A DNA stretch of 64,000 bases, taken from positions 19,490 through 83,489 of the forward strand of contig JAHDWK010000030.1 of the NCBI GenBank assembly GCA_023382655.1, read 5' to 3'. Below the pieces are notes generated by a model, which saw nothing but the letters and a program-made list of their open reading frames with translations, did no database searches and had not been told where the DNA came from. The position numbers and the translations under genes are program-made. The stretch is from Anaerolineae bacterium (lineage in GTDB: Bacteria; Chloroflexota; Anaerolineae; Promineifilales; Promineifilaceae). Positions 34,834 through 42,279 of this stretch are shown piece by piece. Numbering within the stretch: position 1 is the first letter of the stretch; every line of letters starts with the position of its first letter.

Positions 34834-35901
34834 TTATTTTACCGTACTGGGATCAATGCCGGCAGCTTTCAACGCCTTGTTATACTCTGACTTCAACTTG
34901 GAATTTTGAATACGAGCTTTGCGCACATCATCCGGGGACATACCGTCGGTGATTTCGATGTAATTTGGTTCTGGTACGGCCGACGCCACTGCCGCTGGCG
35001 CCGCCGCAGGGACGGCCACAGCCGCCGCCTCTTCAGCCACCGGCGTCGCTGACGCCGCCATCACCGGTGCGCCACCGGGAATGACCACCTGACCATCCAC
35101 AATTTCCACCTCTTTGGGGTCAATACCGGCCGCCTTGAGCGCCTTGTTAAAGGCTGAGGTCGCTTTGGAGTTGGCAATGCGCGCTTTGCGCACATCGTCC
35201 GGGGACATGCCCTCGGTAATGTCAATGAGTTGTGGTGGTTCGATGGCTACGGCCGTGGCCACTGGCGCAGCCGCTGCCACCGGCTGCGCTACGCCTGGTT
35301 CATCTGCCGCTGTCGCTGCCGGAACGCCCGCCGCTTTGGCTGCTTTGGCAGCGGCCGACTTGGCTTTGGCATTGGCAATACGCGCCTTGCGAATTTCTTC
35401 TGGGGACATGCTGTCGGTGATAGCGATAACAGGAAAATCCTTGCCGGGGGTTACGGCCGCTGGAGCGCCAGCAGCTTTAGCAACGGGCGCAGCTGCCGCC
35501 GGCGCTGCGCCCACAGCCACGGCCCCGGTTCGAGCGCCATCCCATCCATGATGCGCGGCAATGCGCACGGCCGTGACCGGATCATTTTGCAGTGCATTGG
35601 TACGGCCGGCCGTCACCAGATTTTCCTGTCCCAACCGGCCAATTTGCATATTGGCTCCTCGCGGTGTCACCGCTGCCTGTTTGGCTGCCAACAGGCGCGC
35701 TTCGGCCAACTGCGCTTCGGGGCCAGCCTGGGACTTAATTTTGTGACCAAAGGTCAGCGCTGGATTGTACCCTCTGTCTCTTTCTTCCAGTTCCACCTTG
35801 GTTGTGTTGACACGAGTATCCATGCCCGCGATCACCCAGGCCAGAAAACCTCCCAGGAGAACCGGTAACAGTACAGCCAGACAAGCGATTATAAATACCA
35901 T
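34834..35901 (-). CDS. Membrane-anchored Ala-rich protein with three MSPDDVRKARI repeats
   Basis: The 355-residue protein has an N-terminal TM helix (3-26), a conserved stem (to about 120) and three copies of a ~38-residue helical repeat at about 157-194, 224-263 and 314-352. Each reads I-x-I-T-(D/E)-G/S-M-S-P-(D/E)-(D/E)-(V/I)-R-K-A-R-I, then N-S-K and NKALKAAGIDP. Repeats are separated by Ala/Pro/Val linkers. The repeats resemble short helical hairpins such as peripheral-subunit-binding or SAP-like folds, though not closely. I know no family. A promoter lies 41 bp upstream. Confidence 0.75.
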   Translation of the reverse strand: MVFIIACLAVLLPVLLGGFLAWVIAGMDTRVNTTKVELEERDRGYNPALTFGHKIKSQAGPEAQLAEARLLAAKQAAVTPRGANMQIGRLGQENLVTAGRTNALQNDPVTAVRIAAHHGWDGARTGAVAVGAAPAAAAPVAKAAGAPAAVTPGKDFPVIAITDSMSPEEIRKARIANAKAKSAAAKAAKAAGVPAATAADEPGVAQPVAAAAPVATAVAIEPPQLIDITEGMSPDDVRKARIANSKATSAFNKALKAAGIDPKEVEIVDGQVVIPGGAPVMAASATPVAEEAAAVAVPAAAPAAVASAVPEPNYIEITDGMSPDDVRKARIQNSKLKSEYNKALKAAGIDPSTVK

Positions 35902-35941
35902 GGAAATCCCTCTTTGTTTGAAATCAGCTTATTGGGCGGCA

Positions 35942-35969
35942 ATTATACCTTTTGTGCCAGATTTCTCAA
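35942..35969 (-). promoter_or_regulatory. Promoter of the repeat-protein gene
   Basis: On the minus strand TTGAGA (35969-35964) and TATAAT (35947-35942) are 16 bp apart, 41 bp before the ATG at 35901. A good sigma-70-type match. Confidence 0.65.
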
Positions 35970-35971
35970 AC

Positions 35972-36006
35972 AAAAAAACCTGACAGGTTTTGAAAACCTG
36001 TCAGGT
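35972..36006 (-). terminator. Intrinsic terminator of tRNA-Leu
   Basis: On the minus strand ACCTGACAGGTTTT, 1 nt, AAAACCTGTCAGGT is a perfect 14-bp stem, followed by a run of T. It begins 7 bp past the tRNA 3' end. Confidence 0.8.
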
Positions 36007-36012
36007 CTAAGG

Positions 36013-36096
<84 letters not shown>

Positions 36097-36207
36097 TCAG
36101 AACAGGCGGTAGTTTACCTAATCATGGACAAATGTCAACTATATTTTGGACGCGCCTTCGTGTACAATCAGGGGCAGAAGGTCTGGATTTTGCGAAAGGA
36201 GGAAACC

Positions 36208-36645
36208 ATGTCCATTACCCAATTACTTAAGCGTGTACACCTGTTTCGCGGCTTAAACAGTGAAGAGTTAGCCCAGGTTGAAGCCATTTGCCAGCATGTG
36301 ATCTTACAACCGGGGGAGCTTATTATCGAGCAAAACACAACCGGCAAAGAGATGTATGTCATCGCCAATGGGTCGGTGGATGTGTTTGTGCAAGGCCTGG
36401 AAAACGCTCGTGGGCTGATTATGCTGGGCAAGGGACAGGTGATCGGGGAATTGGCGCTTATTGACCAGGGATACCGGTCCGCTTCGGTTAAAGCCACCGA
36501 TGAGGGCGCGTCGCTTTATCTGATTGATAGTGATGCCTTTTATGCCCTGTGTGATGATAACAACCATATCGGGTTTATGGTGATGCGCAATCTGGCAACG
36601 GATGTGGCCTTCAAGTTACGTCACCGTAATCTGGCCGATTTATAG
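36208..36645 (+). CDS. Cyclic nucleotide-binding domain protein
   Basis: The 145-residue protein is a single cNMP-binding fold: LLKRVHLFRGLNSEELAQVE, GELIIEQNTTGKEMYVIANG and the phosphate cassette region VIGELALIDQGYRSASV. There is no DNA-binding helix-turn-helix, so it is not a full Crp/Fnr regulator; it may act by protein contacts. The E and R of the GELAL...R cassette are present, so ligand binding is plausible. AAAGGAGG precedes the ATG. The stop lies at the edge of repeat family B. Confidence 0.85.
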   Translation: MSITQLLKRVHLFRGLNSEELAQVEAICQHVILQPGELIIEQNTTGKEMYVIANGSVDVFVQGLENARGLIMLGKGQVIGELALIDQGYRSASVKATDEGASLYLIDSDAFYALCDDNNHIGFMVMRNLATDVAFKLRHRNLADL

Positions 36646-36677
36646 ATTGGTTCAATCTCACAGGATTGAACCAATCT
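36644..36677. repeat. Palindrome family B
   Basis: AGATTGGTTCAATC, 6 nt, GATTGAACCAATCT is a perfect 14-bp stem starting inside the stop codon of the cNMP-binding gene. Confidence 0.85.
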
Positions 36678-36708
36678 TGATAAAGCGACAGCGGAGGGAT
36701 TAAATAAA

Positions 36709-36939
36709 ATGATGACTGAGGATGAAGTATTTTATCAGGTCAGTTTTGTGGTGATAGGCAGCCCCATTGACAACCCGCATCCGGGGGCGATTATGAGCGT
36801 GGATAAACGGCCAGAGGTAGGCGAGATTGTACGGTTTGGTGGAGAAAATTTTGAGGTATTGGAAGTACAAGAATTGACGCCTGTGACCGGCAATTTTGGC
36901 TTTTTGCACGTCACCTGCCGCCGGGCACAGCCAGCATAG
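36709..36939 (+). CDS. Small hypothetical protein, beta-rich
   Basis: A 76-residue, beta-rich protein (FYQVSFVVIGSPIDNPHPGA, RFGGENFEVLEVQELTPV). I do not recognise a family. GGAGG lies 10 bp before the ATG and codon use matches neighbours, so it is likely real. It may be co-transcribed with the cNMP-binding gene. Confidence 0.6.
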   Translation: MMTEDEVFYQVSFVVIGSPIDNPHPGAIMSVDKRPEVGEIVRFGGENFEVLEVQELTPVTGNFGFLHVTCRRAQPA

Positions 36940-36972
36940 CGCCGATTACCGATTCGGCTTACCGATTACGAG
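36940..36972. repeat. Family C array (CCGATTACCGATT)
   Basis: Units of CCGATTAC and its complement fill the gap between two convergent genes; the TAA stop of the RNase H gene lies in it. Confidence 0.6.
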
Positions 36973-37826
36973 ATCGTCACGGCCGTTACCGCCAATTTGC
37001 CCGCTACTTCCAACCCGGCTAATGTCTGCCCTTTGGCATTGATCCAGCGAATGGAGTAAGCGGCCGCCAGCCGATCCAGCGCCTGCCACAAATCGGCGTT
37101 AGCGATGGGCGTCTCTCCCTTTTTTTGCCAGTTTCGTTTGCGCCAACCATGAATCCACTGCGTTATCCCCTGGTACACATAGTCTGAGGTGGTGAAAATT
37201 TGCACACTGCTGCCCGGCGGCAGCAGCAGCAGCCCTTCGATGGCAGCCATCAATTCCATACGGTTGTTGGTAGTTTGGGGCATAGAGCCGCTGGTTTGGG
37301 TCGTTTCGTCGTCTTGTTCCAGCACCACGCCCCAACCGCCAGGGCCGGGGTTGCCCTTGCAGGAAGCACGAAGATAAAGCCGGGGCATGTGGGGATCAAT
37401 TTCTTCCGGAGGGGTGATTTCCAGCCGCGCTTGCCGGGCCAGTACGTCTACCCGTTCATTATATTCATTCCCGGCATGGCCTTTCACCCAATGCCACTCA
37501 ATCTGGTGTTTTTGCACCAGCGGCCAAAGCTGCTGCCACAGGTCAGCATTGGCCACATCTTTCCAATTCTTAGCGGCCCATTTGTCAATGTATTCGGTGA
37601 TGCCTTTGCGCAGATATTCAGAGTCAGTGTAAAAGGTGATGGTACACGGCCGTGTCAAGGCCCGTAACGCCGCAATGGCCGCTGTGAGTTCCATGCGGTT
37701 GTTGGTGCTGGTGGGATCGTGGCCGGTAAGTATCTTTTCATGTTCGCCATATTGGAGGATAGCCGCCCACCCGCCAATGCCAGGGTTGGGATCGCAGCCG
37801 CCGTCGGTGTAGATGGTTACTTCCAT
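36966..37826 (-). CDS. rnhA: Tandem ribonuclease HI, second domain degenerate
   Basis: The 286-residue protein carries two RNase H folds. The first (1-138) has the complete active site: YTDGG (D8), NNRMEL (E46), YTDSEY (D68), GHAGN (H117) and ERVDVLA (D127). It should cut RNA in RNA/DNA hybrids. The second (about 148-286) keeps GNPGPGGWG, NNRMELMAAI and NADLW but has YLRASC instead of YTDGG, TTSDY with a shifted Asp, and GLEVAGKLA where the last Asp belongs, so it is probably inactive and may bind substrate. The arrangement is a fused duplication. Confidence 0.88.
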   Translation of the reverse strand: MEVTIYTDGGCDPNPGIGGWAAILQYGEHEKILTGHDPTSTNNRMELTAAIAALRALTRPCTITFYTDSEYLRKGITEYIDKWAAKNWKDVANADLWQQLWPLVQKHQIEWHWVKGHAGNEYNERVDVLARQARLEITPPEEIDPHMPRLYLRASCKGNPGPGGWGVVLEQDDETTQTSGSMPQTTNNRMELMAAIEGLLLLPPGSSVQIFTTSDYVYQGITQWIHGWRKRNWQKKGETPIANADLWQALDRLAAAYSIRWINAKGQTLAGLEVAGKLAVTAVTIS

Positions 37827-37828
37827 TC

Positions 37829-37866
37829 TTGAGTAATTGAGTAATTGGGTAATTGCACAATTACTT
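37829..37866. repeat. TAATTGAG/CAATTAC array
   Basis: GAGTAATTGAGTAATTGG and following units repeat as at 30030. The TAA stop of fprA (minus) is within CAATTAC units. Confidence 0.65.
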
Positions 37867-39258
37867 TCCTAATGCTGCCAACATCTCTTCAATGCGGGTG
37901 AATTTGAGGCGGGGGCGGCCACATTCAGCGCCTTTCGCCTCTTCCATCTCATTCAGCCGTAGCCAATCTTCATAGGTCACATAACGCGGCTGGCGCTCCT
38001 GGATGAAGGTTTGCACGGCCGTAAACGTGGGCGACTCTGGCGACAACAGTTTGCCCGCCTGCACATCGGCCAACAGACATTCTACCGTTTCAATGGCGTC
38101 AGGTTTATTCGTGCCAATGACGCCGGAGGGGCCGCGTTTGATCCACCCGGCGGCATATTCGCCCACTACCGGCTGGTTAGTCTGTGGCTCCATCACGCGC
38201 CCGGCCTCATTGAGGATGACGCCCCACCGCTCGTGGAAAGGCACACCGGCAATAGGCACACCTTCGTAGCCAATAGAACGGAAAACCAGGCCAACGGGTA
38301 TTTCTTCAAACCTATCTGTGGCCCGCGAGCGGATCGAGCCGGATTCGGTTTTATACAGTTCGTTGTGTACCAGGCGCATGGCACAGACACGGCCGTCCGC
38401 ATCCCCGATCAATTCCACCGGCGACACCAGGAAACGGAGTGTCAGGCAGCGGGGTTTGCCCGTACACGGCCGTCCTGCATACTCCTGCACAATCTCGATC
38501 TTACGCACCGTACCCCGATCAGCCTCCGCCAATGATTCCTGGCTGACCGGGTCTAATTCCGCTTCGGCCGGAGGCACTGTGACCAATGCGCCCGCCATTT
38601 CTCCCAGTTCTTTCACCTCGGTGGGCGTGTAAGCGGCCTGGGCCACACCCCGCCGTCCCAACATATACACTTCCTTCACCCGGCTGTGGCGCAGCGCTTC
38701 TAATGCATGTTCGGCAATATCCGTTTCCATCAACTCTTCCGGCGTCCGGCACAGAATCCGGGCCACATCCACGGCCACATTACCCACGCCAATCACCGCT
38801 ACCCGCTCTTGCGACAGGTCAAATTGAAAATCGCGGTAATCAGGATGGCCGTTGTACCAGGCCACAAACTCGGTAGCGGCATGGCTGTTTTGCAGATCAA
38901 TGCCCGGAATATCCAGATTTTTATCCGTTTGTGCGCCAGTGGTATAAATGATGGCATGGTAAAAACGGCGCAGGTCGGCCACCTGCACATCACGCCCAAT
39001 GGTGACATTGCCAAAAAAGTGGAATTGCGGCTGCGCCGCCAGTTTGTCAAATACCTTTGTAACCGACTTAATCTTCTGATGATCGGGGGCCACGCCAGCC
39101 CGCACCAGGCCATAGGGTGTGGGCAGCCGGTCATACAGATCCGCTTCGATGGTCAAATTTTTCTCTTTGAAAAGGCGTTCGATGGCATAAAATCCGGCGG
39201 GGCCGGCGCCAATGACAGCCACGCGCAACGGGGATTCTGGGGTTCCAGTGGGGGACAT
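37861..39258 (-). CDS. fprA: Ferredoxin/flavodoxin-NADP+ reductase, adrenodoxin reductase type
   Basis: With the Met at 39258 the enzyme has 465 residues. It shows an FAD-binding GAGPAGFYAIERLF, the family-typical DLYDRLPTPYGLVRAGVAPD and the second dinucleotide loop GVGNVAVDVARILC; near the end YAAGWIKRGPSGVIGTNK. This is the FprA/adrenodoxin-reductase group, which passes electrons between NADPH and ferredoxin. Upstream codons to 39315 run through a repeat and are excluded. Confidence 0.92.
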   Translation of the reverse strand: MSPTGTPESPLRVAVIGAGPAGFYAIERLFKEKNLTIEADLYDRLPTPYGLVRAGVAPDHQKIKSVTKVFDKLAAQPQFHFFGNVTIGRDVQVADLRRFYHAIIYTTGAQTDKNLDIPGIDLQNSHAATEFVAWYNGHPDYRDFQFDLSQERVAVIGVGNVAVDVARILCRTPEELMETDIAEHALEALRHSRVKEVYMLGRRGVAQAAYTPTEVKELGEMAGALVTVPPAEAELDPVSQESLAEADRGTVRKIEIVQEYAGRPCTGKPRCLTLRFLVSPVELIGDADGRVCAMRLVHNELYKTESGSIRSRATDRFEEIPVGLVFRSIGYEGVPIAGVPFHERWGVILNEAGRVMEPQTNQPVVGEYAAGWIKRGPSGVIGTNKPDAIETVECLLADVQAGKLLSPESPTFTAVQTFIQERQPRYVTYEDWLRLNEMEEAKGAECGRPRLKFTRIEEMLAALGK

Positions 39259-39275
39259 AGGTTGCTCCTTATTTG

Positions 39276-39330
39276 AAAAGTGAGCAGTTAGCAGTGAGCG
39301 GTGATAGCTGCCCACTGCTCACTGCTCACT
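39276..39330. repeat. AGTGAGC/GCTCACT array
   Basis: Heptamer-like units (GTGAGCAGTTAGCAGTGAGC, then CACTGCTCACTGCTCACTG) in inverted order form a hairpin. The CBS gene stop, TGA, is inside the array. A second copy is at 49430. Confidence 0.7.
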
Positions 39331-39760
39331 GACCTCCGGCCAGTAATTGTGTTTCCAGGGTGTCAATTTCGCCGCGATATTGGTCGCGCTGGGCTTTGAG
39401 TACGTCACCGATGGAGATGATGCCGATGAGACGGCCGTCTTCCAGCACCGGCATATGGCGAAAGCGGCGTTCGGTCATGGTGTGGGCCACAGACATCAGG
39501 TCATCGTTGGGCACGGCAGTGATCACCTGTGTGGTCATCAAGACCTGCACCGGCGTCGCCAAAATCTGCTCAAACTCCGGTAAACGGCGCACAATGTCTC
39601 GTTCAGACAGGATGCCGACCAGACGGCCGTCGGCATCCACCACCGGCAGCGCGCCAATGTTATGCGCCCGGAACAGGCTCACCACTTCCGCCACCGTTTG
39701 CTCTGGTCGTACTGTGATTAGTTGATGACTTTTGGTCATAAGAATGTTGCTGATTTTCAT
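39326..39760 (-). CDS. CBS-domain-pair protein
   Basis: The 144-residue protein has two CBS motifs: TVAEVVSLFRAHNIGALPVV with GRLVGILSERDIVRRLP, and DLMSVAHTMTERRFRHMPVL with GRLIGIISIGDVLKAQ. Such pairs bind adenosine nucleotides and control partners. No fused domain is present, so the partner is unknown. Both C-terminal loops contain the GRL(V/I)GI(L/I)S consensus. Confidence 0.92.
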   Translation of the reverse strand: MKISNILMTKSHQLITVRPEQTVAEVVSLFRAHNIGALPVVDADGRLVGILSERDIVRRLPEFEQILATPVQVLMTTQVITAVPNDDLMSVAHTMTERRFRHMPVLEDGRLIGIISIGDVLKAQRDQYRGEIDTLETQLLAGGQ

Positions 39761-39820
39761 CTTTGCCCTCGCTTAACAGGTAAAACCTTTGTGGTTCAAC
39801 AGAATTTTGTGGGGTTAAAG

Positions 39821-39868
39821 CATATTACGTATGGGGCAGCAAACCCTGGGCACGCCATACGTAATATG
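39821..39868. repeat. Perfect 14-bp inverted repeat in a 227-bp divergent gap
   Basis: CATATTACGTATGG, 20 nt, CCATACGTAATATG form a perfect stem-loop between the divergent CBS and hydrolase genes. There is no adjoining T-run. An operator or a small mobile palindrome are both possible. Confidence 0.65.
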
Positions 39869-39987
39869 GATAGTAACAGGTGACATTATACCGACCTAGT
39901 TGCCCAGCGAAAACTGAGGAATGTCATTAAACCAGCCAGCGACATTGGACAGTTGTCAATCGGCAAAAAACGACCACAATCTTAACC

Positions 39988-41193
39988 ATGTTATGTTCAC
40001 GATACCGTTGGCTGCTATTTCTGCTCTGGAGTAGTTTTTGGGGCACAAGTTGTGTGACCGCCAACGTGCCGGTGGCAACCGTAACAACAGCCGTCGCCCC
40101 CCCCGTCACCCCCACCACCGTCCCCGACACGGCCGTACCCACCATCACAGACACGGCGGCCACGGCCGTACCAACCGACACGCCCACCGCGACCCCTGTT
40201 CCACCGACGGCCGTGCTTGCTTCCCCCGTGCCCCCATCCCCCATACCCACTGCCACCCCAGACCTCCTCTTTCCCTTTACCCTGGACGGCCTGCGGGCGC
40301 GCGATTATCCCGGCGGTCCCATCCGGGTGCAGGCAGTGTTGACCCAGACGGCGACATTCACCCGCCATTACATCGCCTACCCCAGCGATGGCCTGACCAT
40401 CACCGGCATTATGCAGACGCCGCCAGGCGCCGGGCCATTCCCGGTTATCATTATGCTGCATGGTTATTATGACCGGGGCGACTACTGGTCTGGCTGGGGC
40501 ACCTGGCAGGCGGCCGAATACCTGAACAGGCGGGGCTACCTGACCATTGCTCCCGATTTGCGCAGTTGGGGCCAGTCGGACGTGGGTCCCAGCCTGTTTC
40601 ACACCGGGCTAGTAGCAGATGTGCTCAATTTGCTCAGCGCCCTGTCGTCTTTGCCCCAGGCAGACACCGACCGGGTGGGTTTGTGGGGGCACAGCATGGG
40701 CGGCGGCATTATCACCAAATTGTTGGTGGTGGATGACCGGGCGCGGGCGGCGGTGTTGTACGCGCCCAACAGCGCCAACGACGCTGACTTGATCGGCCGT
40801 TGGGGGCCGGGCTGTCTGCCGGAACAATTGGATCCAGCAGAAGATAAATGTAATCCGGGCGAGGTAATACCCCCCGACTTAGCGGCGGAGGTGGTGGCAG
40901 CTTATCTGGAAACGGCCGTTAACCCCACCGCCTTACAGCGTTTTGCGCCCTACTATCACCTGTCCCACATCATCACCCCCGTGCAAATTCATGTGGGTCT
41001 GGCCGATGGCCAAGAGTGGGTGGAGACGCCTCCCGAATGGTCAGATAAATTGTATGCAGCACTGCAAGCCGCCGGGAAAGAGACCACCTTATACCATTAC
41101 GCCGACCAGGGGCACTTCTTTGAGGGAACAAGCTGGACGCTTTTTATGGAACGGGCCACTGCCTTTTTTGACGAAAACGTGGCACGGCCGTGA
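39988..41193 (+). CDS. Exported alpha/beta hydrolase (S9/dienelactone hydrolase-like)
   Basis: The 401-residue protein has a short signal segment (8-19) and a Cys at 22 in GTSC, a poor lipobox. A Thr/Pro/Val-rich stalk (26-95) follows, then a hydrolase domain with MLHGYYDRGD (oxyanion), GHSMGGG (S236), GLADGQ (D340) and DQGHFF (H376). The order fits an esterase or peptidase of the S9-like group. The stalk suggests a surface-tethered enzyme. Much of the stalk is coded by ACGGCCGT copies (TAV). Confidence 0.82.
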   Translation: MLCSRYRWLLFLLWSSFWGTSCVTANVPVATVTTAVAPPVTPTTVPDTAVPTITDTAATAVPTDTPTATPVPPTAVLASPVPPSPIPTATPDLLFPFTLDGLRARDYPGGPIRVQAVLTQTATFTRHYIAYPSDGLTITGIMQTPPGAGPFPVIIMLHGYYDRGDYWSGWGTWQAAEYLNRRGYLTIAPDLRSWGQSDVGPSLFHTGLVADVLNLLSALSSLPQADTDRVGLWGHSMGGGIITKLLVVDDRARAAVLYAPNSANDADLIGRWGPGCLPEQLDPAEDKCNPGEVIPPDLAAEVVAAYLETAVNPTALQRFAPYYHLSHIITPVQIHVGLADGQEWVETPPEWSDKLYAALQAAGKETTLYHYADQGHFFEGTSWTLFMERATAFFDENVARP

Positions 41194-41250
41194 TTCCTTA
41201 GTTGCGTTTTATTGCCCACTGTTGTGACCCTGATAAATTGCCGATGTTCA

Positions 41251-41280
41251 ATGATCAATTGACAATTGACCATTGTTACC
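41251..41280. repeat. CAATTGAC array
   Basis: ATGATCAATTGACAATTGAC and the following CCATTG show heptamer-like repetition with internal symmetry; a related copy is at 60019. Confidence 0.55.
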
Positions 41281-41296
41281 TGAAAATCCCCTCCCT

Positions 41297-42010
41297 ATGC
41301 TGTGGCGCTACCGGATTATGAAAATGGCAATGACGATTTGCCGGTTGTTATTGTTGGTGCGGATCGAGGTACACGGCCGTGACCATATCCCCCCTTCCGG
41401 CCCCTACATCGTGGTACTCAACCATACCAGCGCCGTGGACACGCCAGTCTTGCTGCTGGCCTTTCCCTTGCAAAAATGGCGCTTTTTTGCTGTGGAAAAG
41501 TGGCGTCGCCATCCTGTTTTTGGTCCGCTTATGGGTTGGTTGGGGGCTATATATATCGCCCGTGATGAAGTAGACCGCCATCAGATGCGCCAGGCGTTAG
41601 AGGCTATTACCGAGGGTATGGCATTTGGGGTAGCCCCGGAAGGTACCCGCAGCAAAACAGGCCGGATGACTGCCGCCAAAGATGGTGCGGCCTATCTGGC
41701 AGCCCGTACCGGCGTCCCCATTTTGCCGGTTGGCCTGGAAAACACCGACGTGCTGTTTGCTAACTTTAAGCGATTAAAGGGTACGGCCGTACATGTACAT
41801 ATTGGCGCCCCCTTTCACCTGCCTCCTCTCGACCACCGCGTCCGCAGCCAGGATTTACCGGCTTATACTCACTACATCATGGTGCATCTGGCGGCCCAAC
41901 TCCCAGCGCGTTATCATGGCGTTTATGCCAATAACCCGGCGCTAGTTGCCTTGCAACGTGGCGAAAATCCCTGGCCTTACCTGGACATAGTCAATAGGAC
42001 AATTGGATAG
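41297..42010 (+). CDS. plsC: 1-acyl-sn-glycerol-3-phosphate acyltransferase
   Basis: The 237-residue protein has the acyltransferase motif I NHTSAVD (H43, D48), FFAVEKWRRHPVFG and the motif III PEGTRSKTG. It is a PlsC-type enzyme making phosphatidic acid at the membrane. ATG 41297 is preferred over a TTG at 41273 within a repeat. No lipid genes neighbour it. Confidence 0.9.
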   Translation: MLWRYRIMKMAMTICRLLLLVRIEVHGRDHIPPSGPYIVVLNHTSAVDTPVLLLAFPLQKWRFFAVEKWRRHPVFGPLMGWLGAIYIARDEVDRHQMRQALEAITEGMAFGVAPEGTRSKTGRMTAAKDGAAYLAARTGVPILPVGLENTDVLFANFKRLKGTAVHVHIGAPFHLPPLDHRVRSQDLPAYTHYIMVHLAAQLPARYHGVYANNPALVALQRGENPWPYLDIVNRTIG

Positions 42011-42060
42011 AACGAATTTGGATGAATTTGGATTCTGATCTAGGCAATTTGACAGGCTAC

Positions 42061-42069
42061 TGTTATAAT
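42061..42069 (+). promoter_or_regulatory. Extended -10 promoter of the small RNA
   Basis: TGTTATAAT is a perfect extended -10 (TGnTATAAT). A TTGACA lies 9 bp upstream, too close for a normal -35, so I rest on the extended -10. Start is expected about 42076. Confidence 0.65.
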
Positions 42070-42075
42070 TCCCGT

Positions 42076-42252
42076 AAGCTTGATTAGTTAAGGGATTTGA
42101 GAAAACACACCTCCCCCAAACTGGCACAAAAGAAACGCGACTGGAACAACCGCTAATCAGGCCCAGGGCACTGTTCCCTCTCTCAAATCTCTGACAGTGC
42201 CCGTTCCTTTGTGAACGGGTAGGCCACCTGATATCAGGTGGCCTGTTTTTTT
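42076..42252 (+). ncRNA. Candidate free-standing ~177-nt RNA with mutually exclusive helices
   Basis: The interval between plsC and the convergent lysine operon holds no ORF, but has a promoter at one end and a strong terminator at the other. Four helices can be read. Helix A pairs 42078-42087 with 42153-42162 (10 bp, one wobble). Helix B pairs 42091-42102 with 42181-42192 (12 bp, one wobble). Helix C pairs 42166-42174 with 42194-42202 (9 bp). Helix D, CCCGTTC/GAACGGG, is at 42201-42219. Helix B crosses both A and C, so either A+C or B forms, or a pseudoknot exists. I match it to no known RNA; 6S RNA has the right size but I see no open-complex-like bubble. Confidence 0.6.
42221..42252 (+). 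terminator. Intrinsic terminator of the small RNA
   Basis: AGGCCACCTGAT and ATCAGGTGGCCT form a perfect 12-bp stem (a full palindrome, minimal loop), followed by G and seven T. Strand is plus by the T-run. Confidence 0.85.
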
Positions 42253-42279
42253 GTAACGCGATTTTCTAAATTGCGTTAC
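42253..42279. repeat. Palindrome family A, overlapping the hicdh stop
   Basis: GTAACGCGATTT, 3 nt, AAATTGCGTTAC form 12 pairs with one wobble. The stop codon of the minus-strand dehydrogenase (42276-42278) lies inside. Confidence 0.75.
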
